Assembly (NCBI GenBank): GCA_036768485.1
Contig: JAVLUZ010000154.1
Coordinates: 31,923,748-31,987,747, forward strand
DNA: 64,000 nucleotides
Origin: Mermis nigrescens
Taxonomy: Eukaryota; Nematoda; Enoplea; Mermithida; Mermithidae
Direction of reading: 5' to 3'
Part shown: in pieces, positions 34,096-44,352 of the stretch
How positions within the stretch are numbered: the stretch's first letter is position 1
Layout of the letters: each line of letters opens with the position of its first letter
Translations under genes and position numbers: made by a program
The notes under the pieces: generated by a model
Told to the model about the DNA's origin: nothing
Databases searched by the model: none
The model's input: only the letters and a program-made list of their open reading frames with translations

Positions 34096-34560
34096 CTGTT
34101 TTCTCGGCAAAAATTATTGAAATTTTATAGCTTTACTTAGAACACCTGTTCTCTTCGGCAAATAGTATACCGCTAAGCTAACAACTATTGCAGGCAGGCT
34201 GAGAATTCAAGACATATTCAGTGTGAAAATGCGATCAATTTCTTATTGAGAACTGAGTACAAAAGTTAAAGCAGACAGCATAAAAACGTTATTGTAATTT
34301 TTAATGCATTTGATGCACCACCGGGAAAATTAATTTACTAGAGATCAATAAGGATAAACAATAGTTCGAAATAAGTGTTGGAGGTCGGATGTACAAGAGG
34401 CTGTAAAATCGTTATTTGTAAGCTCAATAACCCATCTATTTAATCCCGTTTTGATGAGAAAGTTCAATACACTGATAAGAATAAATTATAATCCAACACG
34501 CATGCAGAAGTGGTAGAGTCTTATTTATATATAAAACACGAAATTTAGTAATTGCAGCCG

Positions 34561-34932
34561 TACATGTTCTTGGGGGACAGGGTAGTTGACCCCCCTCCCC
34601 GCAAAATGGCTTGCTCCCCAGAATTGTTGATTTTTCGAAAAAATTGTAAAAAGTGTGCCTTTTTAAGCTTTCTTAGCTGATTTTGGCTCAAAAGTTTCGA
34701 ATTCGTGGCGCTACGCGCCGTATACACATTTTTGACTACATTTTGTTCAATTTACTCGATTTTTCCAAATTTTTTTTCAAAACTTTTATGTTTTTATGTT
34801 CTAAAAAGAAAGGCATTGTCCGAAACGTCAGAAAATAGTTTTTTTAACGTTTAACCATCATTTTTAGAGCAAAAAAGGCACTTTCTAGAAATTTTCCAAA
34901 CCTGACCCTGCAGAATTCCCATGCTGTACATG
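34561..34932. mobile_element. TACATG-ended non-autonomous element, in intron D'-E'
   Basis: Runs from TACATGTTCTTGGGGG to CATGCTGTACATGTA. The reverse-complement copy sits at the equivalent place at 52381-52753, so insertion came before the segmental duplication. The flanks in the right copy (TTGCAACC / CTGCAATT) hint at an 8-bp duplication, but this is weak. Confidence 0.65.
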
Positions 34933-35118
34933 TAGTGTGGTAACATGCACGGAGTCCATCTATTTGTCAATATCCGATTTCTTTTTTCCGCGCAATCAAG
35001 ACCTTTAAAAGATTAGCAAAAAAGATTAGGACTTCAGTTAGATGGCCCATCCCACTCAAATAATTTAACAAATTAATACCCTGAATAAACGTACTTGAAA
35101 AATCAAGTGTATCGTTAC

Positions 35119-35199
35119 CTACTCTATTGAAAAGATCATTAGCAGAGTCTATTTCGTCGTCGACGTCAGCAAACGTCTTCAAAGCTCTTCCAGCAAAAG
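35119..35199 (-). pseudogene. ptc: Patched-like exon D', truncated at the duplication junction
   Basis: Only the last 81 bp of exon D: FAGRALKTFADVDDEIDSAN and DLFNRV up to donor GTAG|GTAACG at 35119. The 5' part, which in the other copy encodes IEWKKLNPSEL, is replaced by foreign sequence at 35199/35200, so this half has no intact path to the upstream exons. Confidence 0.85.
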
Positions 35200-36612
35200 A
35201 AAATGGTGGCAGAGAAAAAGTTTTATAAAACTATTTCGAAATGGGCATTGTGGGCATACGTGGGCAGCAAGAAAATTCTGGGGGGGGTGCAAGATTTTTT
35301 GAAGGTCAAAAAATGGCCTTAAAAATGGTGGTATGGCGATAAAAACACCATTTTTTGACGTTTCTCATCAAGCACTATCCATTGGCATCAAAAAATTGCG
35401 AAAAAAACGAAAAAAATTTTCCAAAATTGAATTCTGGGGGGGGTATTTTGATTTCTGGGGGGGTATTCTGGTTTCTGGGGGGTGCATACCCCCCAAACCC
35501 CCCACGCCCAGGTGTGATTGTGGGTCAAAGGTGAAGTAGGACAAATCTATAACATCAACTTACGTACTTTATAAATTACGAGAATTCATTTTCTAGCTTG
35601 AAAGAATACATTATTTTTTACAACTTAATCAAACCATACATGCATATCTGGGGTGATCCATCGTTCAGAGGGTCAAGAATTGAGATAATTCACAAGCAAA
35701 AATGACCTCAGAAACATGTAAAAAGGCGAAAATAGCTTTAAAGCTACCTTATTACACAGTTTCTGATCAAGTTAGAGCAATTCTGAATATAATTTTTAAA
35801 TTCCCAAATTTTCTAATTTAAGATCAACCCCTCGTGCATGTCCGGCCCAAACTGCTTAATAAACAAGATCATAGAGCATGCACTAAGCATTTTTCGCTAA
35901 ACTGCCTTGTTTTTAAATTAGTTCACCGAAAAAAAACCAACAAAAGTTATTCTTTGAAATTCTCATAAAAAGTAGATTAAATCTTTTAATTTATTCACTT
36001 TACATTCTTAAATCACAGTATTTGTAGTGGGATCTAAACATACTTAAGGAGTAAACAAAAGCACATTTGCTCACAAAACAAAAGAAAATGATGGCAGAGA
36101 AAAAGTTTTATAAAACTATTTCGAAATGGGCATTGCGGGTCAAAGGTGAATGAGGATAAATCTATAACATCAACTTACGTACTTTATAAATTACGAAAAT
36201 TCATTTTCTAGCTTGAAAGAATACATTATTTTTTTGACAACTTAATCAAACCATACATGCATGGCCCATCTGGGGTGATCCATCGTTCTGAGGGTCAAGA
36301 ATTGAGATACTTCACAAGCAAAAAATGACCTCAGAAAAACGTAAAAAGGCGAAAATAGCTTTAAAGCTACCTTATTACACAGTTTCTGATCAAGTTAGAG
36401 CAATTCTGAATATAATCTTTAAATTCCCAAATTTTCTAATTTAAGTTCAACCCCTCGTGCATGTCTGGCCCAAACTGTTTAATAAACAAGATCATAGAGC
36501 ATGCACTAAGCATTTTTCGCTAAACTGCCTTGTTTTTAAATTAGTTCACCGAAAAAAACCAACAAAAGTTATTCTTTGAAATTTTCATAAAAAGTAGATT
36601 AAATCTTTAAAT
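35200..36612. repeat. Direct duplication of about 525 bp with spacer
   Basis: Units 35200-35995 (containing the MITE 35255-35516) and 36084-36612 match closely, for example GGCAGAGAAAAAGTTTTATA, ATCTATAACATCAACTTACG and CATAAAAAGTAGATTAAATC. The spacer 35996-36083 is unique. No coding signal. Confidence 0.85.
35255..35516 (+). mobile_element. hAT-like MITE, CATACGTGGGCAGC family
   Basis: Runs from CATACGTGGGCAGC to CGCCCAGGTGTG with exact duplication ATTGTGGG at 35247-35254 and 35517-35524. The sister duplicate has the empty site ATTGCGGG at 36132-36139, so the insertion followed the local duplication. Confidence 0.93.
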
Positions 36613-36774
36613 TTGTTATAGAGTAAATATTAGTACCTGTTTGTCAAAGTATAGCCATTCATACAATCAAAGAAGTTAAAATATTCTAATGCTGGACAGC
36701 ACAAAACAAATTCAACTGTGAATACGACAGATAAATAGTCTGTTCAATTTCAAAGGATTTTTCACTATAGATCG

Positions 36775-37358
36775 TTTCACACAAAGTTTGGGTTGTCAGT
36801 TTCATTTTAGTCAGTTTCATTTATTCGAGAGGTTTTAAGGACTTGGTTAAGCGCTACAGTAAGCGAAACAGACGATTTCCTGTAATTCAGCAGATCAGCT
36901 CATTGACGGCAAGTAGCTGGAATCTTTTCATTTTTAATGCACTAATCCGTTCATATAAATTTAATTTAGGCATATAATCAGTGCTGGGACATATGTACTA
37001 CATAAAGTGCGCTAAATAAAAAGCTATCGGCTAGAATCGAAGCCGGGTTGCTTCGACGACAAGTAGACGTTTTACCTCTGAGCTATAAGGGAGTTCGCGG
37101 AGTTTCTTAACATCTCAGTCAATTGTGTTTAAAGTGTCAACTTAGGATAAGCTGAATGCGCGAGTTTTATCTGTAAGTTGAATGATCTGCTGGAAAATGA
37201 GAATAAAGTATGCAGCAAAAAATAATATTGAAAAAAACATTTTTTGCTATGTAGCTACAGTGAGATCTAGCGACCTACGGTAAATGAGAAAGAATGGGTT
37301 ATTGTAGCCTCCGAAAATATTTATTGAAAAAACTCTTGGGTAAATGAAACGGACTATA
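36775..37358. mobile_element. TIR element carrying a tRNA-like segment, third copy
   Basis: Left end CTATAGATCGTTTCACAC with further GTTTCATTTATTCGAGAGG; right end GTAAATGAAACGGACTATAG. Interior orientation is opposite to 7939 and 18460. The left terminus is rearranged. Confidence 0.7.
37020..37098 (-). ncRNA. tRNA-like segment inside a MITE, third copy
   Basis: On the minus strand it has TATAGCTCAGAGGTAAAACG (A-box-like), CTTGTCGTCGAAGCAA and CGGCTTCGATTCTAGCCG. This is the most tRNA-like of the three, with a pairable T-arm. A full cloverleaf and anticodon could not be settled. Confidence 0.5.
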
Positions 37359-37359
37359 G

Positions 37360-38460
37360 CTTTAAGGTTTTTGAAAAAATTTGAAACGTATAAAAAGTGT
37401 TCTGAGCCAATACCGTAGCTGTGGTGATATTCTACAATATATCGAGCTATGGGGATAAAAATCAATTTTTGTAATGAGAAAATAGTAATTGTTTTCCAAA
37501 ATGATAAACGAAATAATCAACTTTTAAAATTCAATTCCGCAATGTGAGTACCCAACTTATATCCAACAACTTTTTTACAAATTTATTTTATCTTAAACAA
37601 TATTTTCTGATTACATCATATTCTGTAATTTACTCATAATCTTTACACGATTATTATAAGATGCAGTCTGGGTATTACCAATTCATTTGATTGTTGATGA
37701 TATATGGTCGTGACAACATACAAACAACATCACATAAAACATTGGGCAATTGTTTCTAATAAACTGATTGCAAGTTTCTAAATTATACCTCGACGGATCG
37801 ACAGCATTAATTTAACATCAGATTAGTAAGAGACACCTGAATTTGTTTCAACATCGTGGTGCGAGCCAATTTTCGACTATTGAAGTACAGAACTACAAGA
37901 AGCCTACCACTTCATCCGCTTGAACCATGATAAACGAAAAGTTTATTACATGCAACGAGGTGAAATATTAAAGAAAACAATTTAGTATGTTATGTATAAA
38001 GTCAGGAAATTGAAAATTTAAAGTCGTGTTACTTTTTAAGATGATGGGATAAATTCGGTCAAAAATAATAATGCAGGAGTACATAAGTTCCGGACATAGA
38101 AACGTTCACGTTAAATGCTTTGAATTGTTAAGCAATGTTTTAGAAAATAAGGACGGAGTGAAAAATTGCTTTTAGCTCGAAAGCATCCGTTATTCTATTG
38201 TAATATTAGTTTTTTTGGCAATATCGTTGCCTTAATAACTGGGAGCAATTTTTTGAAGTTTCTTCATTATTTCAAATTATTTTAAATAATTTACATGCCG
38301 ACAAGTAGTTTTGAACACGTAAGTTATTCGTATACATATCTGCGCACCTTAACTCGAGCCGAAACCTCTTTTCATCTATTTTGAAAAAAAAAGAAAAAAT
38401 TGAATTTTTTGGTCGTTTTTGGCCACAAATTATGGGTCGTTTACCTACTCCCCATAAAAA
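37360..38460. other. AT-rich sequence, no supported gene
   Basis: The first 100 bp recall the interior of the 230-bp MITEs (TCTACAATATATCGAG). The rest shows no recognised element or exon. Confidence 0.4.
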
Positions 38461-38461
38461 G

Positions 38462-38757
38462 GACCGCTGCAGCACCGAAATTTTTGGGGGGGGGGGTGAA
38501 AAAACTTCTGGGGGGCTGAAAAAACTTCTGGGGGCTGAAAAAATTTTCAAAGGTCAAAAATTGTCTTAAAAATGGTCATATGGTTAAAAAACACCATTTT
38601 TCGACGTTTCTCATCGAGCACTATCCTATGGCATCAAAAAATCGCTAAAAAAGCAAAAAAAATTTCAAAAATTGAATTCTGGAGGGGGGTATTTTGATTT
38701 CTGGGGGGTATTTCAACTTCTGGGGTGCATACCCTCAAACCCCCACGCCCACGTGTG
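38462..38757 (+). mobile_element. hAT-like MITE, CATACGTGGGCAGC family, 5' end degraded
   Basis: The 3' end CACGCCCACGTGTG and the central GAGCACTATCCTATGGCATC are typical. At the 5' side GAAAAAACTTCTGGGGG is repeated, and the terminal GTGGGCAGC is reduced to GCTGCAGCACC, so no duplication could be assigned. Confidence 0.65.
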
Positions 38758-38811
38758 CCGGTGACCCCAGACGAATTCTCGAGCCCTTACATGTGAATGA
38801 ATGAATGAATG

Positions 38812-38835
38812 AATGAAATAATTTATTACTGAAAA
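38812..38835. repeat. GAAT microsatellite
   Basis: Short (GAAT)n run of about five units. Confidence 0.7.
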
Positions 38836-39027
38836 CGCGACAATTATGAAGGATGTAAAAGAGTAATAAAACTTACGGTCAATAGAATAAAAGCGTACAG
38901 CAAAAGGCGACGAGCGAGTCATGAAAATGACGATTTAAGCGTGTAAATATAAATATTAAATATAAATATTTATGTGTGTAAATACTTATTTAATCATATC
39001 ACATGCATATTCCCAATATATTTTCAG

Positions 39028-39384
39028 ATGGATGATATCCTAACAGAATTGAAGTTGATAAGAGTAGCAATGTACACGCTTTGTGCAGTAACATTCCCTA
39101 CTATCGGACTCCTCACAGTGTATTCGATTATCAAGGTTTTCAAGAATTGTAAATGGCCAAAATTTTCTTTCTTCCACACCACTCAAATCACGTTGTCGCC
39201 AAATAATGGTAATCCACGTCCAGATTTGAACAAGACGACAGAAAAGCTAAAAGGTCGCACCTTTCACCAAGGTACAACAACCGAAGTTGAACGTGATGAA
39301 GAAAATCCTAAGGGTAGAACTGATTCCAATGCAAACGGTGAATCGAGTGAACCTAGCAGCGATTCTGCAGATAATAATCTATGA
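39028..39384 (+). CDS. Putative small single-pass membrane protein, 118 aa
   Basis: ATG at 39028 directly follows ATATTTTCAG, which is either an intron acceptor or coincidence. It begins MDDILTELKLIRVAMYTLCA; a hydrophobic segment at residues 11-33 (VAMYTLCAVTFPTIGLLTVY) could span a membrane. The remainder is hydrophilic: basic KNCKWPKF, then TTEKLKGR and an acidic Ser/Asn-rich tail with SSEPSSDSADNN and TGA. No known family recognised. Composition and codon variety look more coding than neighbouring frames. It is flanked by a 16-bp direct repeat (39000-39015 and 39536-39551), so it may lie in an inserted segment. It could be a last exon, an intronless gene or a chance frame. Confidence 0.4.
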   Translation: MDDILTELKLIRVAMYTLCAVTFPTIGLLTVYSIIKVFKNCKWPKFSFFHTTQITLSPNNGNPRPDLNKTTEKLKGRTFHQGTTTEVERDEENPKGRTDSNANGESSEPSSDSADNNL

Positions 39385-39551
39385 TCTACAAATTTGCTTT
39401 GAAATGTAATATAATGTCATCTTATATAAGTACCTACTAACTTCTTCAGTACCGTTCCGTTTTTGTAATATGGAAGTGTTAACGATGACACTAGTTTTTA
39501 ACATACTGGCTAGTAGTTTTGAACATTGACTTCTTCACATGCATATTCCCA

Positions 39552-39700
39552 GTAGCGGATCCAGGATTTACCTAAGGGGGCGGTACCCCTAAGGAGGGCG
39601 GAACCCTGACTTGGGCGAAACAAATAGCCGTTTTAACCCGGAAATCGCTAAAAATCGCTCAAAAATCATTAATTTTGCGTTAACAATGTTTAACAACTGG
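39552..39700 (-). mobile_element. Truncated hAT-like element, CAGGGGCGGATT family
   Basis: CAGTAGCGGATCCAGGATTT, then GGGGGCGGTACC, GGGCGGAACCCTGAC and AAATCGCTAAAAATCGCTCA, reverse of 9463-9650. It ends in unrelated sequence near GCGTTAACAATG. Confidence 0.6.
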
Positions 39701-39739
39701 TTGTTGTTAACAATGTTTTAGGCAGGCTCAGTATAATAT

Positions 39740-40140
39740 AAATTGTCGGCGTATGAGCTAAACCCGGTTTCTATAAACCGGTTTAAGCCTGTCTTACAGT
39801 TGAGCGCGACGCCTGGCTTATCCGTTTTGTAAAGTGCGGTTTAAGCCCAAACATGTAACAGCTTTCGGGAAGGGGTCCCGGCGATTTTTTAGTGTCCAAT
39901 TTTTGGCCAAAACGGCCAAAAAATTTGATTTTCTTTGTAGAAATCGGGGGGGTCAAGAATTTCCTGTCTTTGGGGGTTGAGGGGACGTCCGACTTTGAGT
40001 GGGGGATCCCTCATCCCCCTCTGATATGAATGTTTAAGCCTGACCTAAGTCGGCAGCTCTGGATCATCCTGACTTCTGATCAGAGTTAAGACCAGGCTTA
40101 AGTCTGGCTTAAGCTTGACTAATCCTGTCCGAATAAAAAC
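39740..40140. repeat. Palindrome-rich TTTAAGCC element
   Basis: Contains palindromes such as AAACCGGTTTAAGCC, and several GGCTTAAG/CTTAAGCC words on both sides of a G-rich middle (39860-40020). It resembles a foldback element; borders not found. Confidence 0.4.
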
Positions 40141-40449
40141 CTCAGAAATCACTTATTCAAAGAACTGCATGCGTTCCCATTTAAAAGTTGTGACTGTCCT
40201 AGATCAGTCCTCAGTTTATTTTCTTCGAATCATGGCAGCTCGTTTGTGTACATTATTCGATTAAAATCGATTAGCTTGAGAGCGCGTCTCCCGTTATGCA
40301 CAAAAATCGTGTTTCAATAAACCAACTGTATCAATAGACTCACTAAAAAATCTAATTGAACTTACTACATCGGTAGACCCATCGAGAAAAATCTCGCTAG
40401 ATGAAGCGTTTAAATTAAAAGATTGTTCAAAATAATGGTGAGTCGCAAT

Positions 40450-40677
40450 TATAGGTGGGCAGCACCAAAATTCTGGGAGGTGCAGGTTTTTAAAGGTCAA
40501 AAATGGTCTTAAAAATGGTGATATGGCCAAAAACACCGTTTTTCAACGCAAAAAATTACGAAAAAAACAAAAACATTTTCAAAAATTGAATTCTGAAGGG
40601 GGCGTTTTGATTTCTAGGGGGTATTCGGCCTTCTGGGGGTGCATACCCCCTTCCACGCCCACGTGTGGTCGCAATCG
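40450..40677 (+). mobile_element. hAT-like MITE, CATACGTGGGCAGC family
   Basis: Runs from TATAGGTGGGCAGCACC to CACGCCCACGTGTG with exact duplication GTCGCAAT at 40442-40449 and 40678-40685. Confidence 0.88.
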
Positions 40678-40929
40678 TATGCGTTTTTGTGAGAGGGGTG
40701 GGAAAGGTTTCCGTTTAACTCCCAGAATGGCTAATGTCTCGTAGAACTTACAGTTTTGAGAATTCTTTAGCAATTTTTTAGCTCAGACGTATTATCGGCC
40801 TTTCGTGTTAATTACCTACTTTTCGACTATATTTCGTTCAATTTAATTGAATTTTTTCAACTGTAATATATCTTTTATGTTTTTATATGGTGAAGAAAGC
40901 GTGCCTCGTCAGAAGAATCAAAATAGGTT

Positions 40930-41003
40930 CCTGACCATACCTAGGCGTAGGGCGGGGGTTTGGGGGGTATGCACCCCTCCCAGAAACCAAAATACCCCTC
41001 CCC
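40930..41003 (-). mobile_element. Truncated hAT-like MITE end
   Basis: CATACCTAGGCGTAGGGCGG and CACCCCTCCCAGAAACCAAA match the reverse-oriented start of the CATACGTGGGCAGC family. It breaks off directly into the next fragment at about 41003. Confidence 0.65.
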
Positions 41004-41210
41004 ATGGTTTTGCTTCAAGCGCGACCAAAAAAATGACACTTTGTAGTGCCTATTTAACAAAACAAATTTTCGAAAGATTAAATTTTATGAGCTTATCTTG
41101 AACAACGTCGGAAAATGCAGTTTTCGCGAGCTATCTCTACGAAATTTCCGAGATATTCGCCAATTAACTTGGGGTCTCCATGGCCGGATCCTGGCCCGTT
41201 TACATAACAT
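41004..41210 (+). mobile_element. 5'-truncated hAT-like MITE, CAGGGCCGTATTTA family
   Basis: GGTTTTGCTTCAAGCGCGAC through GAAATTTCCGAGATATTCGC to CATGGCCGGATCCTGGCCCG corresponds to the right two-thirds of 16427-16797. Confidence 0.65.
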
Positions 41211-41269
41211 TAAATACTATATAGCTAACACACATATTTACTTATCGACGTACATGACCGTAACTAGGA

Positions 41270-41515
41270 TTTCAGCTACTTGTTACAATTCAGACTTATG
41301 TTCACCTCACTTATGTGCATTGATAATGGCGCTAGCACTGCCAGCATGTAAGCTAAGCTTCAGCAGTGGAATGTAGCGAGTTAATCAAGCTGCATTCCTC
41401 TGCTTGAGCTTTAATTTTTTCCTGGAACCATTATGAATCCTTAAAGCAATGTCCATCTGGTAGCAAATTGTTAAAGCTTAAATAGCTGAGTTTACTTGAA
41501 ACCTAAGCTTGAAAC
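41270..41515 (+). repeat. Direct repeat of about 250 bp, left copy
   Basis: Matches 42040-42295 (GCGCTAGCACTGCCAGCA, GTAAGCTAAGCTTC, GAAACCTAAGCTT). The pair encloses about 520 bp. No LTR hallmarks such as TG..CA ends with a primer site were evident. Confidence 0.65.
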
Positions 41516-41689
41516 GTTATTTTCCACCACCTACCACATTGTAAATTTTAAAAATCTAAACCCTTCTGCTGGTTGAGTTTAAAGCTATTCGATTTGGGCC
41601 AGTTTGTAGCCTTTGAATCTTAATACATTTGTATGTGCTGAAGCAACTTTTTCTATATCAAGAATTAATTTTGTAATTGGCTTCTGAGA

Positions 41690-41930
41690 CATCAGTTGAA
41701 AAGAAACATTTTATTTGTATTACATACGATACAGCACCTGAAGCAGCGTTTTCTATACCAACAATTTTTGTGATTGATTTTTAAGACATCAGTTGAAAAG
41801 AAGCATTTTAAGAATTTTTATTTATTCCTGCAAATCCGCTATCAGAGTACTTAAAATACGATACAACACCTGAAGCAGCTTTTCCTATACCAAGGATATG
41901 TACATTTTGTAATTGTATTTTGAGATATTG
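41690..41930 (+). repeat. Short tandem duplication, GACATCAGTTGAAAAGAA unit
   Basis: Two to three degenerate units containing AGACATCAGTTGAAAAGAA and ACCTGAAGCAGC.TTT. Upstream, 41515-41700 resembles the 46640-46740 part of the 172-bp satellite. Confidence 0.55.
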
Positions 41931-42039
41931 TAGGCTGGAGCAGATGTACACTCCCAAAAAACCAGTAATAGCTGAATAATTTGAGGTTGCTTATCACGAA
42001 AATTGTACTATTTTCTAATGCAGGGCTAAATTAAGATAC

Positions 42040-42295
42040 TAGTTAGCTACTTGTCAAAATTCAGACTTGTCTTCAGCTCACTTATGGAGATTCATAATAG
42101 CGCTAGCACTGCCAGCACATAAGCTAAGCTTCGGTAGTGAAATGCAGCGAGTGAAGCAAGCTGCATCCCACTGTTTAGGCTTTAATTTTTCTGGAACAAT
42201 TATGAATCCTTAAGCAATCTCCACTTGATAGCTAATCAGTAAAGCTAAAATAACTGAGTTTGCTTGAAACCTAAGCTTATGATGCCAGTGTCAGA
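42040..42295 (+). repeat. Direct repeat of about 250 bp, right copy
   Basis: Counterpart of 41270-41515. See that entry for shared words. Confidence 0.65.
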
Positions 42296-42349
42296 AAGAA
42301 ACAACGTAAAAAATTACTTATCTAACAATTAAGTAATTTTCGTTTTCAG

Positions 42350-42418
42350 CGGGATGGCTTAGTCGATGATGCAATTAATATTAATCAGAAAGTTCTTGGT
42401 TCGAGCCCCAGTACTCAA
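42350..42418 (+). ncRNA. tRNA-like head, possible SINE
   Basis: GGGATGGCTTAGTCGATGA resembles an A box and TTGGTTCGAGCCCC is a good B box about 45 bp further on. An unremarkable AT-rich body of about 250 bp follows. It may be a tRNA-derived SINE or a tRNA pseudogene; no complete cloverleaf was verified. Confidence 0.4.
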
Positions 42419-43244
42419 AAATATTCATAAAGAAAGTGATAATTGAGAAAGGAAACGGCAGAAATCTGGGTGGAATCATAACCAGATAGTACTCACCCAA
42501 TGGTTAATCTTTATTTAGCCCCTAGATGAAATATTAATGTAATATTCATAATCATGGTGACCTCCAATCACCTAGATATCTATAGTTTTCAGAATATGTC
42601 ATACATCTGCTGAAAGAAAGCCATTTTTGTCATTGCATTTGTAGATAAATACTTAAAAGTGGCAATAAATAAAAGAACTTATGTTAAATAAATGTTGCAT
42701 AAAATACAATGCGCAAGATATTGAAGATTGAAATTCTTGTGTTATGATGTTACTTTAAATAACACAACAAAACATCGCTAATTAAATGGCATGAAGAGTA
42801 GGTAATCTGCATAAATAACTTCACAATTGCAGAGGTACGTACTTCATTTTAACTCTGTAGATACATACGTAACTGTTTTGCAGGTATAAATAAATGCTTC
42901 ATTTCAAGTGATCACAAGTAAATCAAAGTATGCGGCGTCTCTTACAAGACTTTTGTCGCTCAGAAGGGTGGCAAGGTTGATCCGTCAAGTGGTTTTAGGA
43001 GGTATCATTCTTTTCAGGCTTTGATCATCAAAGAAGGGGTTTCAGACTTTTCAGGCTTTGATTATTCGCAGAAATGTCTGCTAAGAGCACCTCTACCCCA
43101 CCAATGGTGGAACCGGTACTAATGTAGGTATAGACCGAACCGTGAGCGACCAATACAGTTTGCAAAAATAAATCCTGATCGGCATCAGGGTTAATTTTTA
43201 TAGAACAAAACAAGGAAAGTTAATTCTTGACAATTAAACCTTTT

Positions 43245-43490
43245 CATTCGGAAACCAGTGATTAGTACTGATATCAAATGCATATTATATACAACTCACT
43301 TAACCCTTTGGGGTTAAATTAACCCTGGGGCTAAGTTAACCCCAAAGGGTTAAAATTAACCCTTGAGGGTTAGTTAAGCCTTTCATTCGGAAACCGGGAA
43401 TAAATTATTTAACCCTCGTCTCGACGAAATTTATCGAATTTAACCCCGGGGTTAGCTTAACCCCTTTATTCGGAAACCGGGCCCTGGTGG
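43245..43490. repeat. Palindromic GGGTTAA-type repeat block
   Basis: Three copies of CATTCGGAAACCRG-like words punctuate a block of TTAACCC/GGGTTAA palindromes such as TTAACCCCAAAGGGTTAA. Able to form several alternative hairpins. Not the TTAGG telomere repeat. Confidence 0.7.
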
Positions 43491-43569
43491 GTCTACCTTT
43501 TTACGTACCTACCTGTTACATTAAATGCGCACTGAGTCGCTAATACACGCTGTTGCACTTATACCAACA

Positions 43570-44352
43570 TAGCAAAGAAAAATGCTCCGATGGAACAAAA
43601 AAGATGAATATACTTGGAATTGTGGATTATTAAGGATGTAAAAGGAGGGGACTAGGAAGAATCTACCTAAAGTCGCAAAATCTGCTACAAATAACACTTC
43701 CTCTAAACAACGCAAAAAATCGAAGTATATTCTGCGGCCTCTAAAAAGTGTCTTTTTTTAAATAATATTCAAAATTTCAGATAATAAACGAAATCATTAA
43801 TGTTTCCTTTTTTAAATTGCTGGCAAGTAGCAACACTGACTAGCTTCGTATCCTGATTGAAAGAAAACTTAGTGGTATTGAATTTAAAGTTGTTTTATTT
43901 TGCTATGAGCATTATAGCGAGCAAAGCAGGGGCCGATTGATTAGTGCACACAATCGTTACGGGCATGCTAGTTGTACCTACATTTAGTCTGTTTCAAGTC
44001 AACTCACGCGTTTCCTACTGTTTTGAACCAACAATTCTTGCAATTGTTTTGGATGCATCGATGTTTGCTATTTCATTCAATTGGCTTAGAAAGACTGTTA
44101 CTCGATATCATTTCCCATAGCTGCTGCATGGCTAACGTGCTGCTTTTTCAATCATTTTTATGGTTAAATATTTATTCTAATGTGTTGACCGCAGAATATA
44201 CTTAGATTTTTTGCGTTGTTTAGAGAAAGTGTTATTTTTAGCAGATTTTGCGACTTTAGGTAGATTCTTCCTAGTCCCCTCCTTTTACATCCTTAATAAT
44301 CCACAATTCCAAGTATATTCATCTTGTTCCATCGGAGCATTTTTCTTTGCTA
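43570..44352. mobile_element. Foldback/TIR element, TAGCAAGAAAAATGCTCCGA family
   Basis: Starts TAGCAAAGAAAAATGCTCCG and ends with its complement TTTTTCTTTGCTA. Arms of about 175 bp, internal 430 bp shared with 22321-23126. Confidence 0.78.

Larger units (their letters stand above)
33893..35199. repeat. Inverted segmental duplicate (left copy) with Patched exons D'-E'
   Basis: Near-identical reverse complement of about 52125-53432, including an intronic transposon present in both. Similarity stops at 33893 (next to ACGGAACC) and at 35199 within exon D. Left of 33893 the gene's own intron continues towards exon F. At 35199 unrelated sequence begins. Confidence 0.9.

Noticed and set aside
38272..38922. 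Pro- or Gly-rich frames around the MITE
   Set aside because: They come from the poly-G/poly-C tracts of the MITE family and recur at every copy.
43300..43450. Telomere-like repeat
   Set aside because: GGGTTAA words are palindromically arranged and not head-to-tail; the usual arthropod repeat TTAGG is absent.
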